Of a stretch of 41,723 nucleotides of DNA, positions 25,417 to 33,155 are shown one piece after another. The stretch lies in assembly GCF_009696465.1 (NCBI RefSeq), contig NZ_VULX01000023.1, positions 1-41,723 of the forward strand, read 5' to 3'. The notes under the pieces are model-generated. The model did not search any database. It had not been told where the DNA came from and was given only the letters and a program-made list of their open reading frames with translations. Position 1 is the first letter of the stretch, and each line of letters opens with the position of its first letter. The position numbers and the translations under genes are program-made. The DNA comes from Inconstantimicrobium porci (GTDB lineage Bacteria > Bacillota > Clostridia > Clostridiales > Clostridiaceae).

Positions 25417-25555
25417 ATGAAAAACCTCCTTAATCCTTTTATAAAATAAAAAGTTTCATTTCTTATCCTTAGTAGATATGATCTAAAGTTCAACTAAATA
25501 TCCATGTGGTTTCATAATAAGATTATATGTTTATTTTCTATTATTATAACATATA

Positions 25556-26038
25556 TTATATTTCCTTCTCATAACATACTAAATCAAGCAGTCTCCCAAA
25601 TTTCTCACCTACATTTTTAAAATGAGCACACTTTATGTAATCATTTTTTTCAAACAACTTGATACTTGCCATATTTTCACCACATATAAGAGAAACAAGT
25701 GTACATATGCCAGCTTTTTTTGCTCGCTCTTCAATAAATCTAACAGCTCTGCTTCCAATTCCTCTTCCATCATATCCTTCTGATAAATACACTGTGACTT
25801 CCGCAGACCTATCAAATGCCTGTCTGCTCTTCCATTTATTAAAAAGCACATATCCACATACTTCTTTATCAACAATTATAGCATAACTTTCGTAAGGTGC
25901 ATCTATGTTTACAATTTTTTTAAAATTAGATCTTGATACTGCTCCAATATGGTACGTTACAGTAGTATTTTCTACATAATAATTATAAATTTCATGAAGC
26001 TTATCTATATGTTCTTCTTCAATTCTTTTAAATTCTAT
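25556..26038 (-). pseudogene. GNAT-family acetyltransferase lacking a normal start codon
   Basis: The frame gives a near-complete GNAT domain: EFKRIEEEHIDKLHEIYNYY at the N-terminus, AEVTVYLSEGYDGRGIGSRA (acetyl-CoA loop) and NMASIKLFEKNDY. No ATG, GTG or TTG occurs in frame before codon 64. AGGAGA at 26047-26052 is followed by TTG-ATA-TAG; removing two bases from the TATA there would give TTG-ATA-GAA in frame. So either a 2-base insertion has disabled the gene or an ATA (26036-26038) is used as start. It follows lysC after a 17-base gap. Confidence 0.6.
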
Positions 26039-26055
26039 ATCAAATTTTCTCCTGA

Positions 26056-27255
26056 TTATAAATTAAACTCCTTTGCTGCCATATGAAGTGCTTTAACCTT
26101 GTCTTCCTGTTTAATCGCACATGTGATTCTGATTTCTGACGTAGTTATCATCTTCACATCGATTTCAGCATCGTTAAATATCCTAAATAATTTAGCTGCA
26201 ACTCCTGATGTAGATTTCATTCCTATACCCACAAGAGAGAACTTAGTTATATTCTCATCAATAGTTATACTCTTTTCGCTGACATAATCCTTTACTATTA
26301 ACATCGCATCCTTAAATTCACCCTTTGGAACTGTAAATGAAACGTTCACCATTCCGTTTATTGGAGTAGTCTGTGAAATCATATCAATGTTGATTTTCTT
26401 CTCACCTATTTTTTCGAACAACTCACATAGTATATTTATATCAGAATTAAGATTCTTTATTGTTATTGCTACGTCATCATCACTTGTTGCTATTCCTGTT
26501 ACTGGTTTACTTTCTAAATTCATATTTTTAATCCCCCTAATTACTGTACCCTTAATATCACTACAACTTAATCCTACATATACCTCTATGCCATATTTTT
26601 CAGCAAGTTCCACACTTCTTGAATTCATTACCTGTGCTCCAAGACTTGCAAGTTCAAGCATTTCTTCATAGTCAATAACATCAAGCTTCTTTGCATCCTT
26701 ATACTTTCTTGGATCGCAGCTGTAAATACCATCAACATCAGTATAAATCTCACATTTTCCGTTAAGCTTTACAGCAAGAGCTACTGCTGAAGTATCAGAG
26801 CCGCCTCTTCCTAGTGTCGTAATATCGCATTCCTCATTAATGCCCTGGAATCCTGCAACTACAACAATTTTTCCTTCTTCAAGACTTTCCTTGACTCTTG
26901 TTACATCAATATCTTCAATTAATGATTTTCCATGACCACCACTTGTTTTAATCTGAATCTGATAAGCTGTATAGCTTACTGCATCATAACCCTTATTAAT
27001 AAGTGCCATGCTAAGAAGAGATGCCGATACCATTTCACCTGTAGAGAGAAGCACGTCCATTTCTCTCTTATTAGGATTGCTGCTTACTGCTGAAGATAAT
27101 TTAATAAGATCATCAGTTGTATCACCCATAGCAGATACTACAACTACAACATCCTTTCCCTCATTTTTCTTCTTAATAAGTGTGTCAGCCACCTTTAAAA
27201 TCTTTTCAGGTGTAGCGACAGAGCTCCCCCCATATTTTTGTACAATTACATCCAT
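26056..27255 (-). CDS. lysC: Aspartate kinase with C-terminal ACT domains
   Basis: 399 residues. MDVIVQKYGGSSVATPEKI opens the kinase domain, with TLGRGGSDTSAVALA and YTDVDGIYSCDPR; two ACT domains follow (about 265-399). It phosphorylates aspartate, the first step to lysine, DAP, threonine and methionine. The ACT domains imply feedback inhibition by lysine or threonine. Start ATG 27253-27255 follows GGGGG; a GTG six codons upstream overlaps it. Expression is governed by the lysine riboswitch at 27597-27803, with element copy C in the leader. dapF of the same pathway lies 2 kb away. Confidence 0.95.
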   Translation of the reverse strand: MDVIVQKYGGSSVATPEKILKVADTLIKKKNEGKDVVVVVSAMGDTTDDLIKLSSAVSSNPNKREMDVLLSTGEMVSASLLSMALINKGYDAVSYTAYQIQIKTSGGHGKSLIEDIDVTRVKESLEEGKIVVVAGFQGINEECDITTLGRGGSDTSAVALAVKLNGKCEIYTDVDGIYSCDPRKYKDAKKLDVIDYEEMLELASLGAQVMNSRSVELAEKYGIEVYVGLSCSDIKGTVIRGIKNMNLESKPVTGIATSDDDVAITIKNLNSDINILCELFEKIGEKKINIDMISQTTPINGMVNVSFTVPKGEFKDAMLIVKDYVSEKSITIDENITKFSLVGIGMKSTSGVAAKLFRIFNDAEIDVKMITTSEIRITCAIKQEDKVKALHMAAKEFNL

Positions 27256-27336
27256 TTTTATATCAACCCCCACAATTTATTTATTTTTTATTGCTTATTT
27301 TTTCTTTAATATCCTGGATAAACTGGTATTTATATA

Positions 27337-27548
27337 AGATTAGAGATATGAGAGAAGAGATTAGAGAATTAGATGAAATTTATTCGCTAGCTCATAAATT
27401 TCTTAACTATATTGGAGGTTTCACCTCCAAACCTCCTGTGGGATTGCTAACGCAATTCCACTTTTTTAATACTTAAATTCCTCTTTTTCGAAACTCCAGA
27501 AAGGAGTTTCATCCTTTTCTCTACTCTCTTCGTTCTTATCTCTTATCT
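27337..27548 (+). repeat. Nested-palindrome element, copy C
   Basis: Outer arms of 39 bases (27337-27375 and 27510-27548) pair at about 31 positions; arm sequence is of AGAGAAGAGATTAGAGA type, unrelated to the other copies. Inside: h1 GAAATTTAT/ATAAATTTC (27375-27402, loop TCGCTAGCTC), h2 TTGGAGGT/ACCTCCAA (27412-27430), h3 GTGGGATTGC/GCAATTCCAC (27438-27461), a decayed h4, h5 GAAACTCC/GGAGTTTC (27490-27510). It lies in the lysC leader, downstream of the riboswitch terminator. Confidence 0.85.
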
Positions 27549-27552
27549 AGAT

Positions 27553-27585
27553 ATAAAAATAGCAGCCAAGGTACACTCAGCTGCT
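27553..27585 (-). terminator. Riboswitch-controlled terminator of lysC
   Basis: On the minus strand AGCAGCTGAG pairs with CTTGGCTGCT (10 positions with G-U pairs), then ATTTTTAT. It follows the lysine aptamer directly, as expected for a switch that turns lysC off when lysine is plentiful. Confidence 0.8.
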
Positions 27586-27596
27586 TAAATTGCAAA

Positions 27597-27803
27597 ATCC
27601 GTGTCCTTGTAGCTCTCCACTTTAATTATGATTACTTAAGCAATACATAACAACTATTAGTGACAGCCTTACATATCTTATACGCAAAGCCAGAAAAAAA
27701 CTCACGCCTGAATTTTTTCTTCGGCCACGACTCCTTTCTTTATACATCAAACGCCTGCAAGCTTTGTATAAATACTATTAGTCCACGGCACCTCTACCCT
27801 AGG
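27597..27803 (-). ncRNA. Lysine riboswitch (L box)
   Basis: On the minus strand the conserved blocks appear in order: GGGTAGAGGTGC, AATAGTAT, AAAGGAGTCGTGGCCGAAG, TCTGGCTTTGCG, AAGGCTGTCACTAATAGT and GTGGAGAGCTAC. These are L-box consensus elements. It precedes lysC by about 340 bases. Confidence 0.93.
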
Positions 27804-27821
27804 AAATATTTATTTTTGTAT

Positions 27822-27850
27822 ATAATAACACATTTTTCCTTAAATTTCAA
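27822..27850 (-). promoter_or_regulatory. Promoter of the lysine-riboswitch/lysC transcript
   Basis: On the minus strand TTGAAA (27850-27845), 17-base spacer, TATTAT (27827-27822). The start would lie just before the aptamer. Confidence 0.75.
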
Positions 27851-27875
27851 CCAGCACAAAAATAATTTTGATTTC

Positions 27876-28069
27876 AGAAAGCAGAATGATGAATCAAGGA
27901 AATTTCTCTTCGACTACGCTCAGAGAAATTATAGTTAATAACATGTTTACTTTATTATTGTTGCGGCAATAATTCAAATAAATATATGGAGGTGTAATAT
28001 GTCAGAAAACATACTTAAAACTAAGTCTTATGCTTTCTCATTAATTCATCATTCTTCATTCTGCTTTCT
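27876..28069 (+). repeat. Nested-palindrome element, copy E (internal deletion, holds a gene fragment)
   Basis: Outer arms AGAAAGCAGAATGA (27876-27889) and its perfect complement (28056-28069). h1 AATTTCTCT/AGAGAAATT (27901-27930) has the loop TCGACTACGCTC. A second hairpin TTATTG/CAATAA lies near 27954-27972. h2 to h5 are absent; instead there are a ribosome binding site and the first 14 codons of a four-helix-bundle gene, running directly into the right arm. Confidence 0.75.
27999..28040 (+). pseudogene. 5' fragment of an S23-type four-helix-bundle gene
   Basis: Behind GGAGGTG the frame reads MSENILKTKSYAFS, which parallels MKDNLVYKKSYTFS at the start of the intact gene at 24230. After codon 14 the sequence becomes element right arm (TTAATTCATCATTC...). 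The open frame runs on to 28148 as meaningless sequence antisense to livF. It is best explained as a deletion derivative of a gene-bearing element. Confidence 0.65.
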
Positions 28070-28125
28070 TAACTTATTAAGACATAATTCTTTTATATCT
28101 GTGCTCTTGACCTTTGACATTGTGC

Positions 28126-28824
28126 TTATCCTAAATATGCTTTTTTGACGTCTTCGTTTTGTTTTATATCTTCTGCTGCTCCTGAATTTACAATCTGTCC
28201 TGTTTCTATAACGTATGCCCTGTCTGCTATTGATAGTGCCATATTTGCGTTTTGCTCTACCAATAGTATTGTTGTGCCGCTTTTATTGATTTCTTTGATT
28301 GTTGAGAAAATTTGTCTTACTACGATTGGAGCAAGTCCCATTGATGGTTCATCAAGCAGAAGCAGCTTAGGTCTGCTCATCAGTGCCCTACCTATTGCAA
28401 GCATCTGCTGCTCTCCTCCTGAAAGTGTGCCTGCATCCTGTTTTCTTCTTTCTTTTAGTCTTGGAAATTTCTCAAATACTTTTTCAAAATCACTTTTAAC
28501 ATCTTTGTCTTTTCTTGTATATGCTCCAAGCTCAAGGTTTTCCATAACAGTTAATTCCGAAAAAATTCTCCTTCCTTCTGGAACATGTCCAATGCCTGCG
28601 TATACAAGTTTATGTGGCTGAGCATTAGTAATATCCTTTCCCTCAAATTCTATAGTACCACTTTTGCATGGAATAATACCTGATATAGCTTTAAGAGTGC
28701 TTGTCTTTCCAGCACCATTAGACCCTATAAGGGTCACTATCTCCCCCTCTCTTATTTCAATATTTATACTTTTAAGCGCATGAATTGCACCATAATACAC
28801 ATTAAGATTTTTTATTTTAAGCAT
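28126..28824 (-). CDS. livF: Branched-chain amino-acid ABC transporter ATPase
   Basis: 232 residues. Walker A GSNGAGKTST, signature LSGGEQQMLAIGRALM, Walker B LLLLDEPSMGLAP. It is the LivF-type ATPase of a leucine/isoleucine/valine importer. GAGGAGG lies nine bases before ATG 28822-28824, which overlaps the livG end by eight bases. Last gene of the liv operon; no clear terminator follows before element copy E. Confidence 0.94.
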   Translation of the reverse strand: MLKIKNLNVYYGAIHALKSINIEIREGEIVTLIGSNGAGKTSTLKAISGIIPCKSGTIEFEGKDITNAQPHKLVYAGIGHVPEGRRIFSELTVMENLELGAYTRKDKDVKSDFEKVFEKFPRLKERRKQDAGTLSGGEQQMLAIGRALMSRPKLLLLDEPSMGLAPIVVRQIFSTIKEINKSGTTILLVEQNANMALSIADRAYVIETGQIVNSGAAEDIKQNEDVKKAYLG

Positions 28825-29599
28825 AGATAGCAGCCTCCTCTTCGCCACAATCTCCAAGGTAAGCTTCTATAACCTTAGAGTTATTCTTCACTTCATCTGG
28901 TGTACCTTCAGCTATTTTCTTTCCATAATCAAGTACTGCTATCCTATCGCATACATTCATAACAAGCTTCATATCATGTTCAATAAGCAGAATTGAAACA
29001 TCAAACTTATCTCGAATCCAACAGATAAGCTCTGACAGATTTTTGGTTTCCTGCGGATTCATCCCAGCAGCAGGTTCATCAAGAAGCAGGAGTTTTGGCT
29101 CTGCCGCAAGTGCCCTTGCTATCTCAACCATTCTCTGTTTACCATATGGAAGATTCTCAGCATATTCGTACGCATCATCGTAAAGATTAAATGCTTTTAA
29201 AATTTCCAGAGACGTTTCTTCAATCTCTTTTTCTGCTCTTCTGTATCTATGACTTTTTATTACAGCATCAAAAAGATTATATCCTATGCTGTAACTATAT
29301 GAAATTTTTATATTATCAAGAACAGTAAGACTTCCAAAAAGCCTTATATTCTGAAATGTCCTTGCTATCTTATTCTTAGTTACCAAATATGGCTTCATCA
29401 TCGAAATATCTTTTTTATTAAATTCTATTACACCAGATGTAGGATGATGCAAACCTGTAATAGCATTAAAAACAGTAGTCTTGCCAGCACCATTAGGTCC
29501 TATAAGACCGATGATTTCATTATCATTTATACTAAGATTAAATTTATCAACAGCCCTAAGTCCACCAAACTCAATAGTTAAATCCTTAATATCTAACAT
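28817..29599 (-). CDS. livG: Branched-chain amino-acid ABC transporter ATPase
   Basis: 260 residues. Walker A GPNGAGKTTVFN, LPYGKQRMVEIARALA in place of the standard LSGGQ signature (normal for LivG), Walker B LLLLDEPAAGMNP. GGAGGAG before ATG 29597-29599 fixes the start; a frame five codons longer overlaps it. Unusually, 289 bases with element copy D separate it from livM, although the genes form one operon. Confidence 0.94.
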   Translation of the reverse strand: MLDIKDLTIEFGGLRAVDKFNLSINDNEIIGLIGPNGAGKTTVFNAITGLHHPTSGVIEFNKKDISMMKPYLVTKNKIARTFQNIRLFGSLTVLDNIKISYSYSIGYNLFDAVIKSHRYRRAEKEIEETSLEILKAFNLYDDAYEYAENLPYGKQRMVEIARALAAEPKLLLLDEPAAGMNPQETKNLSELICWIRDKFDVSILLIEHDMKLVMNVCDRIAVLDYGKKIAEGTPDEVKNNSKVIEAYLGDCGEEEAAIYA

Positions 29600-29663
29600 A
29601 CAAATCTCCTCCATACAATAATATATTAATTCAGCATAAACACTCTTATAAATTAAGAAATAT

Positions 29664-29888
29664 GAAAGCAGAATGATGAGTGAAAGATGAAATTTATTCG
29701 CTACGCTTATAAATTTCCAAATTATAATGGAGGGTCACCCTCCAAACTACTTATGAAATTGCTGAACGCAATTCCATATATAGACTCATAATAATCAATT
29801 AAAGAGTTATTAAGAGGAATTCGTCCTCTTATATCGAAACTCCCTCAAGGAGTTTCATCCTTAATTCATCGTTCTTCATTCTGCTTTC
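29664..29888 (+). repeat. Nested-palindrome element, copy D
   Basis: Outer arms GAAAGCAGAATGA (29664-29676) and its perfect complement (29876-29888); the right arm touches the livM stop codon. Inside: h1 GAAATTTAT/ATAAATTTC (29689-29717, loop TCGCTACGCTT), h2 TGGAGGG/CCCTCCA (29728-29744), h3 TATGAAATTGC/GCAATTCCATA (29752-29778), h4 TAAGAGGA/TCCTCTTA (29811-29831), h5 GAAACTCC/GGAGTTTC (29836-29856). The most complete copy. Confidence 0.88.
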
Positions 29889-30839
29889 TTAGTTTTGTAT
29901 CTGCTTTTTCTTCTTAAATAAATTTATTATTGGTTTTAATGAAATTTCTTTTGTTCCAAGCAGTCCTGCTGGTCTGAAAATCATTAAAACAATAAGTATA
30001 AGTGGGTATACTATAAGTCTGAAATCCTGCAATGCTCTTAACGACTCTGGCAGGAATGTAAGGATTGATGCTGAAATTACTGATCCTGATATAGATCCCA
30101 TACCTCCGACTACTACAAATATTACTATATCTATCGACTTCATGAAATTGAAGCTCTTTGGATCTATAAAGTTTACATACTGTGAGTAAAGTCCTCCTGC
30201 AATACCTGCTATTACTCCAGCAATAACAAAGGCTAAAATTTTATATTTTCTTGTATCAATACCCATAGCCTCTGATGCTATTTCGTTTTCCTTAATTGAA
30301 ATCATTGCCCTGCCCTGTGCTGAATGGACAATATTTCGTATCACTATAATTACTAAGACCATCATGAAAAAGGCTATAGCAAAATTAGTTTTAACTGGTA
30401 TGCCTGTCATTCCTCTTGGTCCACCAAGATAATCAATGTTTGTAATGATAATTCTTATAATTTCGCAAAAACCAAGTGTGGTTATGGCAAAATAGTCGCC
30501 AGTAAGCTTAAGTGTTGGAATTCCTATAAGCAAAGCTGCTGCACCTGCCAGAAGCCCTGCAGCTAATAAGTTAACTACAAAAGGCATTTGAAATTTTGTA
30601 GCAAGTAATGCTGCTGTGTAAGCACCTATTGCCATAAATCCTGAATGTCCAAGACAAAGCTGCCCAGTAAATCCAGTAATAAGATTTAATGAAACTGCAA
30701 GAATTACATTAATGCATGAAAGAATTATTATTCTCTTATAATAATTGCTTATAACTCTTTCTTTCATAAGAATATCCAGTACAAAATAAACAGCAATAAC
30801 TACTGCAATACATATGATAGATTTATAATACTTTTTCAT
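29889..30839 (-). CDS. livM: Branched-chain amino-acid ABC transporter permease
   Basis: 316 residues, about eight to ten membrane helices. SLNLITGFTGQLCLGHSGFMAIGAY and GDYFAITTLGFCEIIR are typical of LivM. ATG 30837-30839 lies behind GAAGGTG and a few bases past the livH stop; a GTG two codons earlier is possible. The C-terminus is lysine-rich. Confidence 0.93.
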   Translation of the reverse strand: MKKYYKSIICIAVVIAVYFVLDILMKERVISNYYKRIIILSCINVILAVSLNLITGFTGQLCLGHSGFMAIGAYTAALLATKFQMPFVVNLLAAGLLAGAAALLIGIPTLKLTGDYFAITTLGFCEIIRIIITNIDYLGGPRGMTGIPVKTNFAIAFFMMVLVIIVIRNIVHSAQGRAMISIKENEIASEAMGIDTRKYKILAFVIAGVIAGIAGGLYSQYVNFIDPKSFNFMKSIDIVIFVVVGGMGSISGSVISASILTFLPESLRALQDFRLIVYPLILIVLMIFRPAGLLGTKEISLKPIINLFKKKKQIQN

Positions 30840-30841
30840 AA

Positions 30842-31717
30842 TCACACCTTCTCTACTGTTTTTCTGCCAAGTAATCCTGATGGTTTAATGATCAGAATAA
30901 TTATTAGAATTCCAAATGCTATGGCATCTGATAATCTTGTTGAGATGTATGCTTTAGTAAGTGTTTCAGCTATTCCCATAAACAAACCACCAAAAAGAGC
31001 ACCTGGAATACTTCCTATACCTCCAAGAACTGCTGCAACAAATGCTTTTATTCCTGGCATCATGCCCATATATGGTTCAATTGTTATCCATGATAAAGCT
31101 ACAAGTACACCTGCTGCTCCTGCAAGAGCTGAGCCTAAAGCAAAGGTAAGTGAAATTGTATTATCTACATTGATACCCATAAGTGATGCTGCTTCCATAT
31201 CAAATGATGCTGCTCTCATGGCCTTGCCACTTTTTGTTTTGTTTACTATAAAAGTTAAAAGTATAACTAGAACAACTGAAACAGCAAATGTAAGAAGCTG
31301 TATTGTAGATATTTGTAAAGGTCCTATAAATATCTTTTTGTTATTAATAAGCTGAGGGAAAGTCTTTGGTGACGCTCCTACAATAAACCTTGTACCATTT
31401 TCAAGGAAAAGTGATACACCAATTGCAGTAATAAGAAGAGCTATCTTTGGTGACTTTCTCAGCGGCTTATAGGCTATTTTTTCTACAAGAATTCCAATAA
31501 CCATAGAACCTAGCATTGCAATAATAAGTGTTGGAAAGAATGAAAGATTCAATCTTATTGCTACATAAAAACCAATAAATGCTCCTAGCATATAAATATC
31601 TCCATGTGCAAAATTAATCAGCTTTATAATTCCATAAACCATGGTGTAGCCAAGAGCTATAAGTGCATAAATACTACCTAGAGAAAGACCATTAATAATT
31701 TGTTGTAAAAACTCCAC
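30842..31717 (-). CDS. livH: Branched-chain amino-acid ABC transporter permease
   Basis: 291 residues, about eight membrane helices. NGLSLGSIYALIALGYTMVYG and INFAHGDIYMLGAF are LivH hallmarks. GTG 31715-31717, eight bases after AAGGGGG, is the likely start; a TTG 11 codons upstream would put that site inside the gene. Follows livK by 63 bases that contain an arm-like repeat. Confidence 0.93.
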   Translation of the reverse strand: MEFLQQIINGLSLGSIYALIALGYTMVYGIIKLINFAHGDIYMLGAFIGFYVAIRLNLSFFPTLIIAMLGSMVIGILVEKIAYKPLRKSPKIALLITAIGVSLFLENGTRFIVGASPKTFPQLINNKKIFIGPLQISTIQLLTFAVSVVLVILLTFIVNKTKSGKAMRAASFDMEAASLMGINVDNTISLTFALGSALAGAAGVLVALSWITIEPYMGMMPGIKAFVAAVLGGIGSIPGALFGGLFMGIAETLTKAYISTRLSDAIAFGILIIILIIKPSGLLGRKTVEKV

Positions 31718-31737
31718 CGAAAAAACCCCCTTATAAT

Positions 31738-31765
31738 TATCAATTAGCAATGTTCAATTCTCAAT
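31738..31765. repeat. Arm-like quasi-repeat between livK and livH
   Basis: Reads CAATTAGCAATGTTCAATTC..., with the CAATT unit recurring about every 10 bases. Its texture matches the outer arms of the nested-palindrome elements, but no complementary arm is present. It may be a scar left by an excised element. Confidence 0.35.
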
Positions 31766-31780
31766 TTTATATCAAATGAA

Positions 31781-32926
31781 TTATTTTGCTTCAACCTTTT
31801 TAGCTAATACTGTTTTGCCGTTTTCAACTTTGATGATTGATGAACCTTTAACTGCATTTCTTTCATTATTAAAGCTTATCTCACCAGTAACGCCATCTAA
31901 CTTAATAGTTTTTAATGCATCTTTAATTTTTTCACCATCATCGCTGTCTGCTTTCTTTATAGCATTTGCTAGCATGTTAAGTCCATCATAGCCAAGTGCT
32001 GCAAACGCATCTGGATCTTTGCTATATGTCTTCTTGTAATCATCAACAAAAGTTTTAACTGCTGAATCTTTATCTCCTGCGAAATAGTGATTTACATAAT
32101 AAGAGCCATTGACAGCGTCTCCACCTATCTTTGTAAGCTCTGTTGATTCCCAACCGTCAACTCCTAAGAATGTTGAATCTATACCAAGATCTCTTGCCTG
32201 CTTTGCTATAAGGCCTGTTACATTGTAGTAATCTGGAAGAAGTATAACATCTGGCTTATCTCCCTTTATTTTTGTAAGCTGTGCATTGAAGTCTTTGTCA
32301 TTATCGTTGTAAGTTAAAAATTGAGCTACTTTTCCTCCTTTTTTCTCATACTCAGCTTTAAAAGCATCTGCTACGCCTTTTGAATAATCTGAACCCACGT
32401 TATAAAGCACAGCTGCTTTCTTCTTCTTTAAATCATCTACTGCAAAATCTGCCATAGTAACTCCCTGATAAGAATCAAGGAAACATACTCTGAATGTATA
32501 TTCTCCTCCAACTGATGTAACATTTGGTGCTGTAGCTGTTGGTGTAAGTAATGGAATCTTGTTCTGAGTAGCATTTGGAACAACTGCTAAAGTTGCACCA
32601 GAAGTAATTGGTCCTAAAACTGCTGTTACTTTTTCATTATCATATAATGTATTAAATGCATTAACTGATTTTGTCTGATCAGCCTCATCATCTTCAACAA
32701 CAAGCTTTACCTTCTTACCATTAATACCACCTTTATCATTAATTTCTTTTACTGCAAGTTCAGCTCCCTCCTTAGCAGAAACACCATAAGTTGATACTGC
32801 GCCAGTTACAGGAGTAATCATTCCTATTTTTATTTCACTCCCTGAATTGCCTGTCTTATTACAAGCCATAAACATACTTGATGCTAAAACGAGACCTAAT
32901 ACCCCACAAATAAGTCTTTTTTTCAT
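31781..32926 (-). CDS. livK: Branched-chain amino-acid-binding lipoprotein
   Basis: 381 residues. A lipoprotein signal peptide ends near SMFMAC (Cys22). The periplasmic-binding-protein fold of type I follows, with IKIGMITPVTGAVSTYG and VTAVLGPITSGATLAV, typical of LivJ/LivK. AAGGGGG precedes the ATG. First gene of livKHMGF. Confidence 0.94.
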   Translation of the reverse strand: MKKRLICGVLGLVLASSMFMACNKTGNSGSEIKIGMITPVTGAVSTYGVSAKEGAELAVKEINDKGGINGKKVKLVVEDDEADQTKSVNAFNTLYDNEKVTAVLGPITSGATLAVVPNATQNKIPLLTPTATAPNVTSVGGEYTFRVCFLDSYQGVTMADFAVDDLKKKKAAVLYNVGSDYSKGVADAFKAEYEKKGGKVAQFLTYNDNDKDFNAQLTKIKGDKPDVILLPDYYNVTGLIAKQARDLGIDSTFLGVDGWESTELTKIGGDAVNGSYYVNHYFAGDKDSAVKTFVDDYKKTYSKDPDAFAALGYDGLNMLANAIKKADSDDGEKIKDALKTIKLDGVTGEISFNNERNAVKGSSIIKVENGKTVLAKKVEAK

Positions 32927-32974
32927 GAATATTCCCCCTTAATTTCTATTTTATAGCAATTAATAATTTATTGT

Positions 32975-33003
32975 ATAATAACACTATTTTATGATTAATT
33001 CAA
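32975..33003 (-). promoter_or_regulatory. Promoter of the liv operon
   Basis: On the minus strand TTGAAT (33003-32998), 17-base spacer, TATTAT (32980-32975), about 45 bases before the livK start. No riboswitch or T box is seen in the short leader. Confidence 0.65.
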
Positions 33004-33084
33004 TAGTTTATTAATTATTTTGTTAATAAAATTAACTTTTTGCTTTTTGTTTATTAATATATTCATATTTTGATAATGTGCTAC

Positions 33085-33143
33085 AAAAAAGAAGCTATCG
33101 CATATTACAGATTTACAAACCACAAATCTATGCGATAGCTTCT
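33085..33143 (-). terminator. Terminator of the S8 protease pseudogene
   Basis: On the minus strand AGAAGCTATCGCATA (33143-33129) pairs perfectly with TATGCGATAGCTTCT (33104-33090), followed by T6; a small inner stem AGATTT/AAATCT sits in the loop. Confidence 0.9.
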
Positions 33144-33155
33144 ATCTATCTTTCT

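Noticed and set aside
27660-27938. Open frame of 92 codons on the plus strand
   Set aside because: Lies antisense to the lysine riboswitch and its promoter.
20887-29888. Reading the nested-palindrome elements as ordinary terminators
   Set aside because: Hairpins lack T-runs, appear in a fixed order, lie inside leaders and an operon, and are closed by long outer arms.
18602-29888. CRISPR array
   Set aside because: No regularly spaced direct repeats with unique spacers, and no cas genes.
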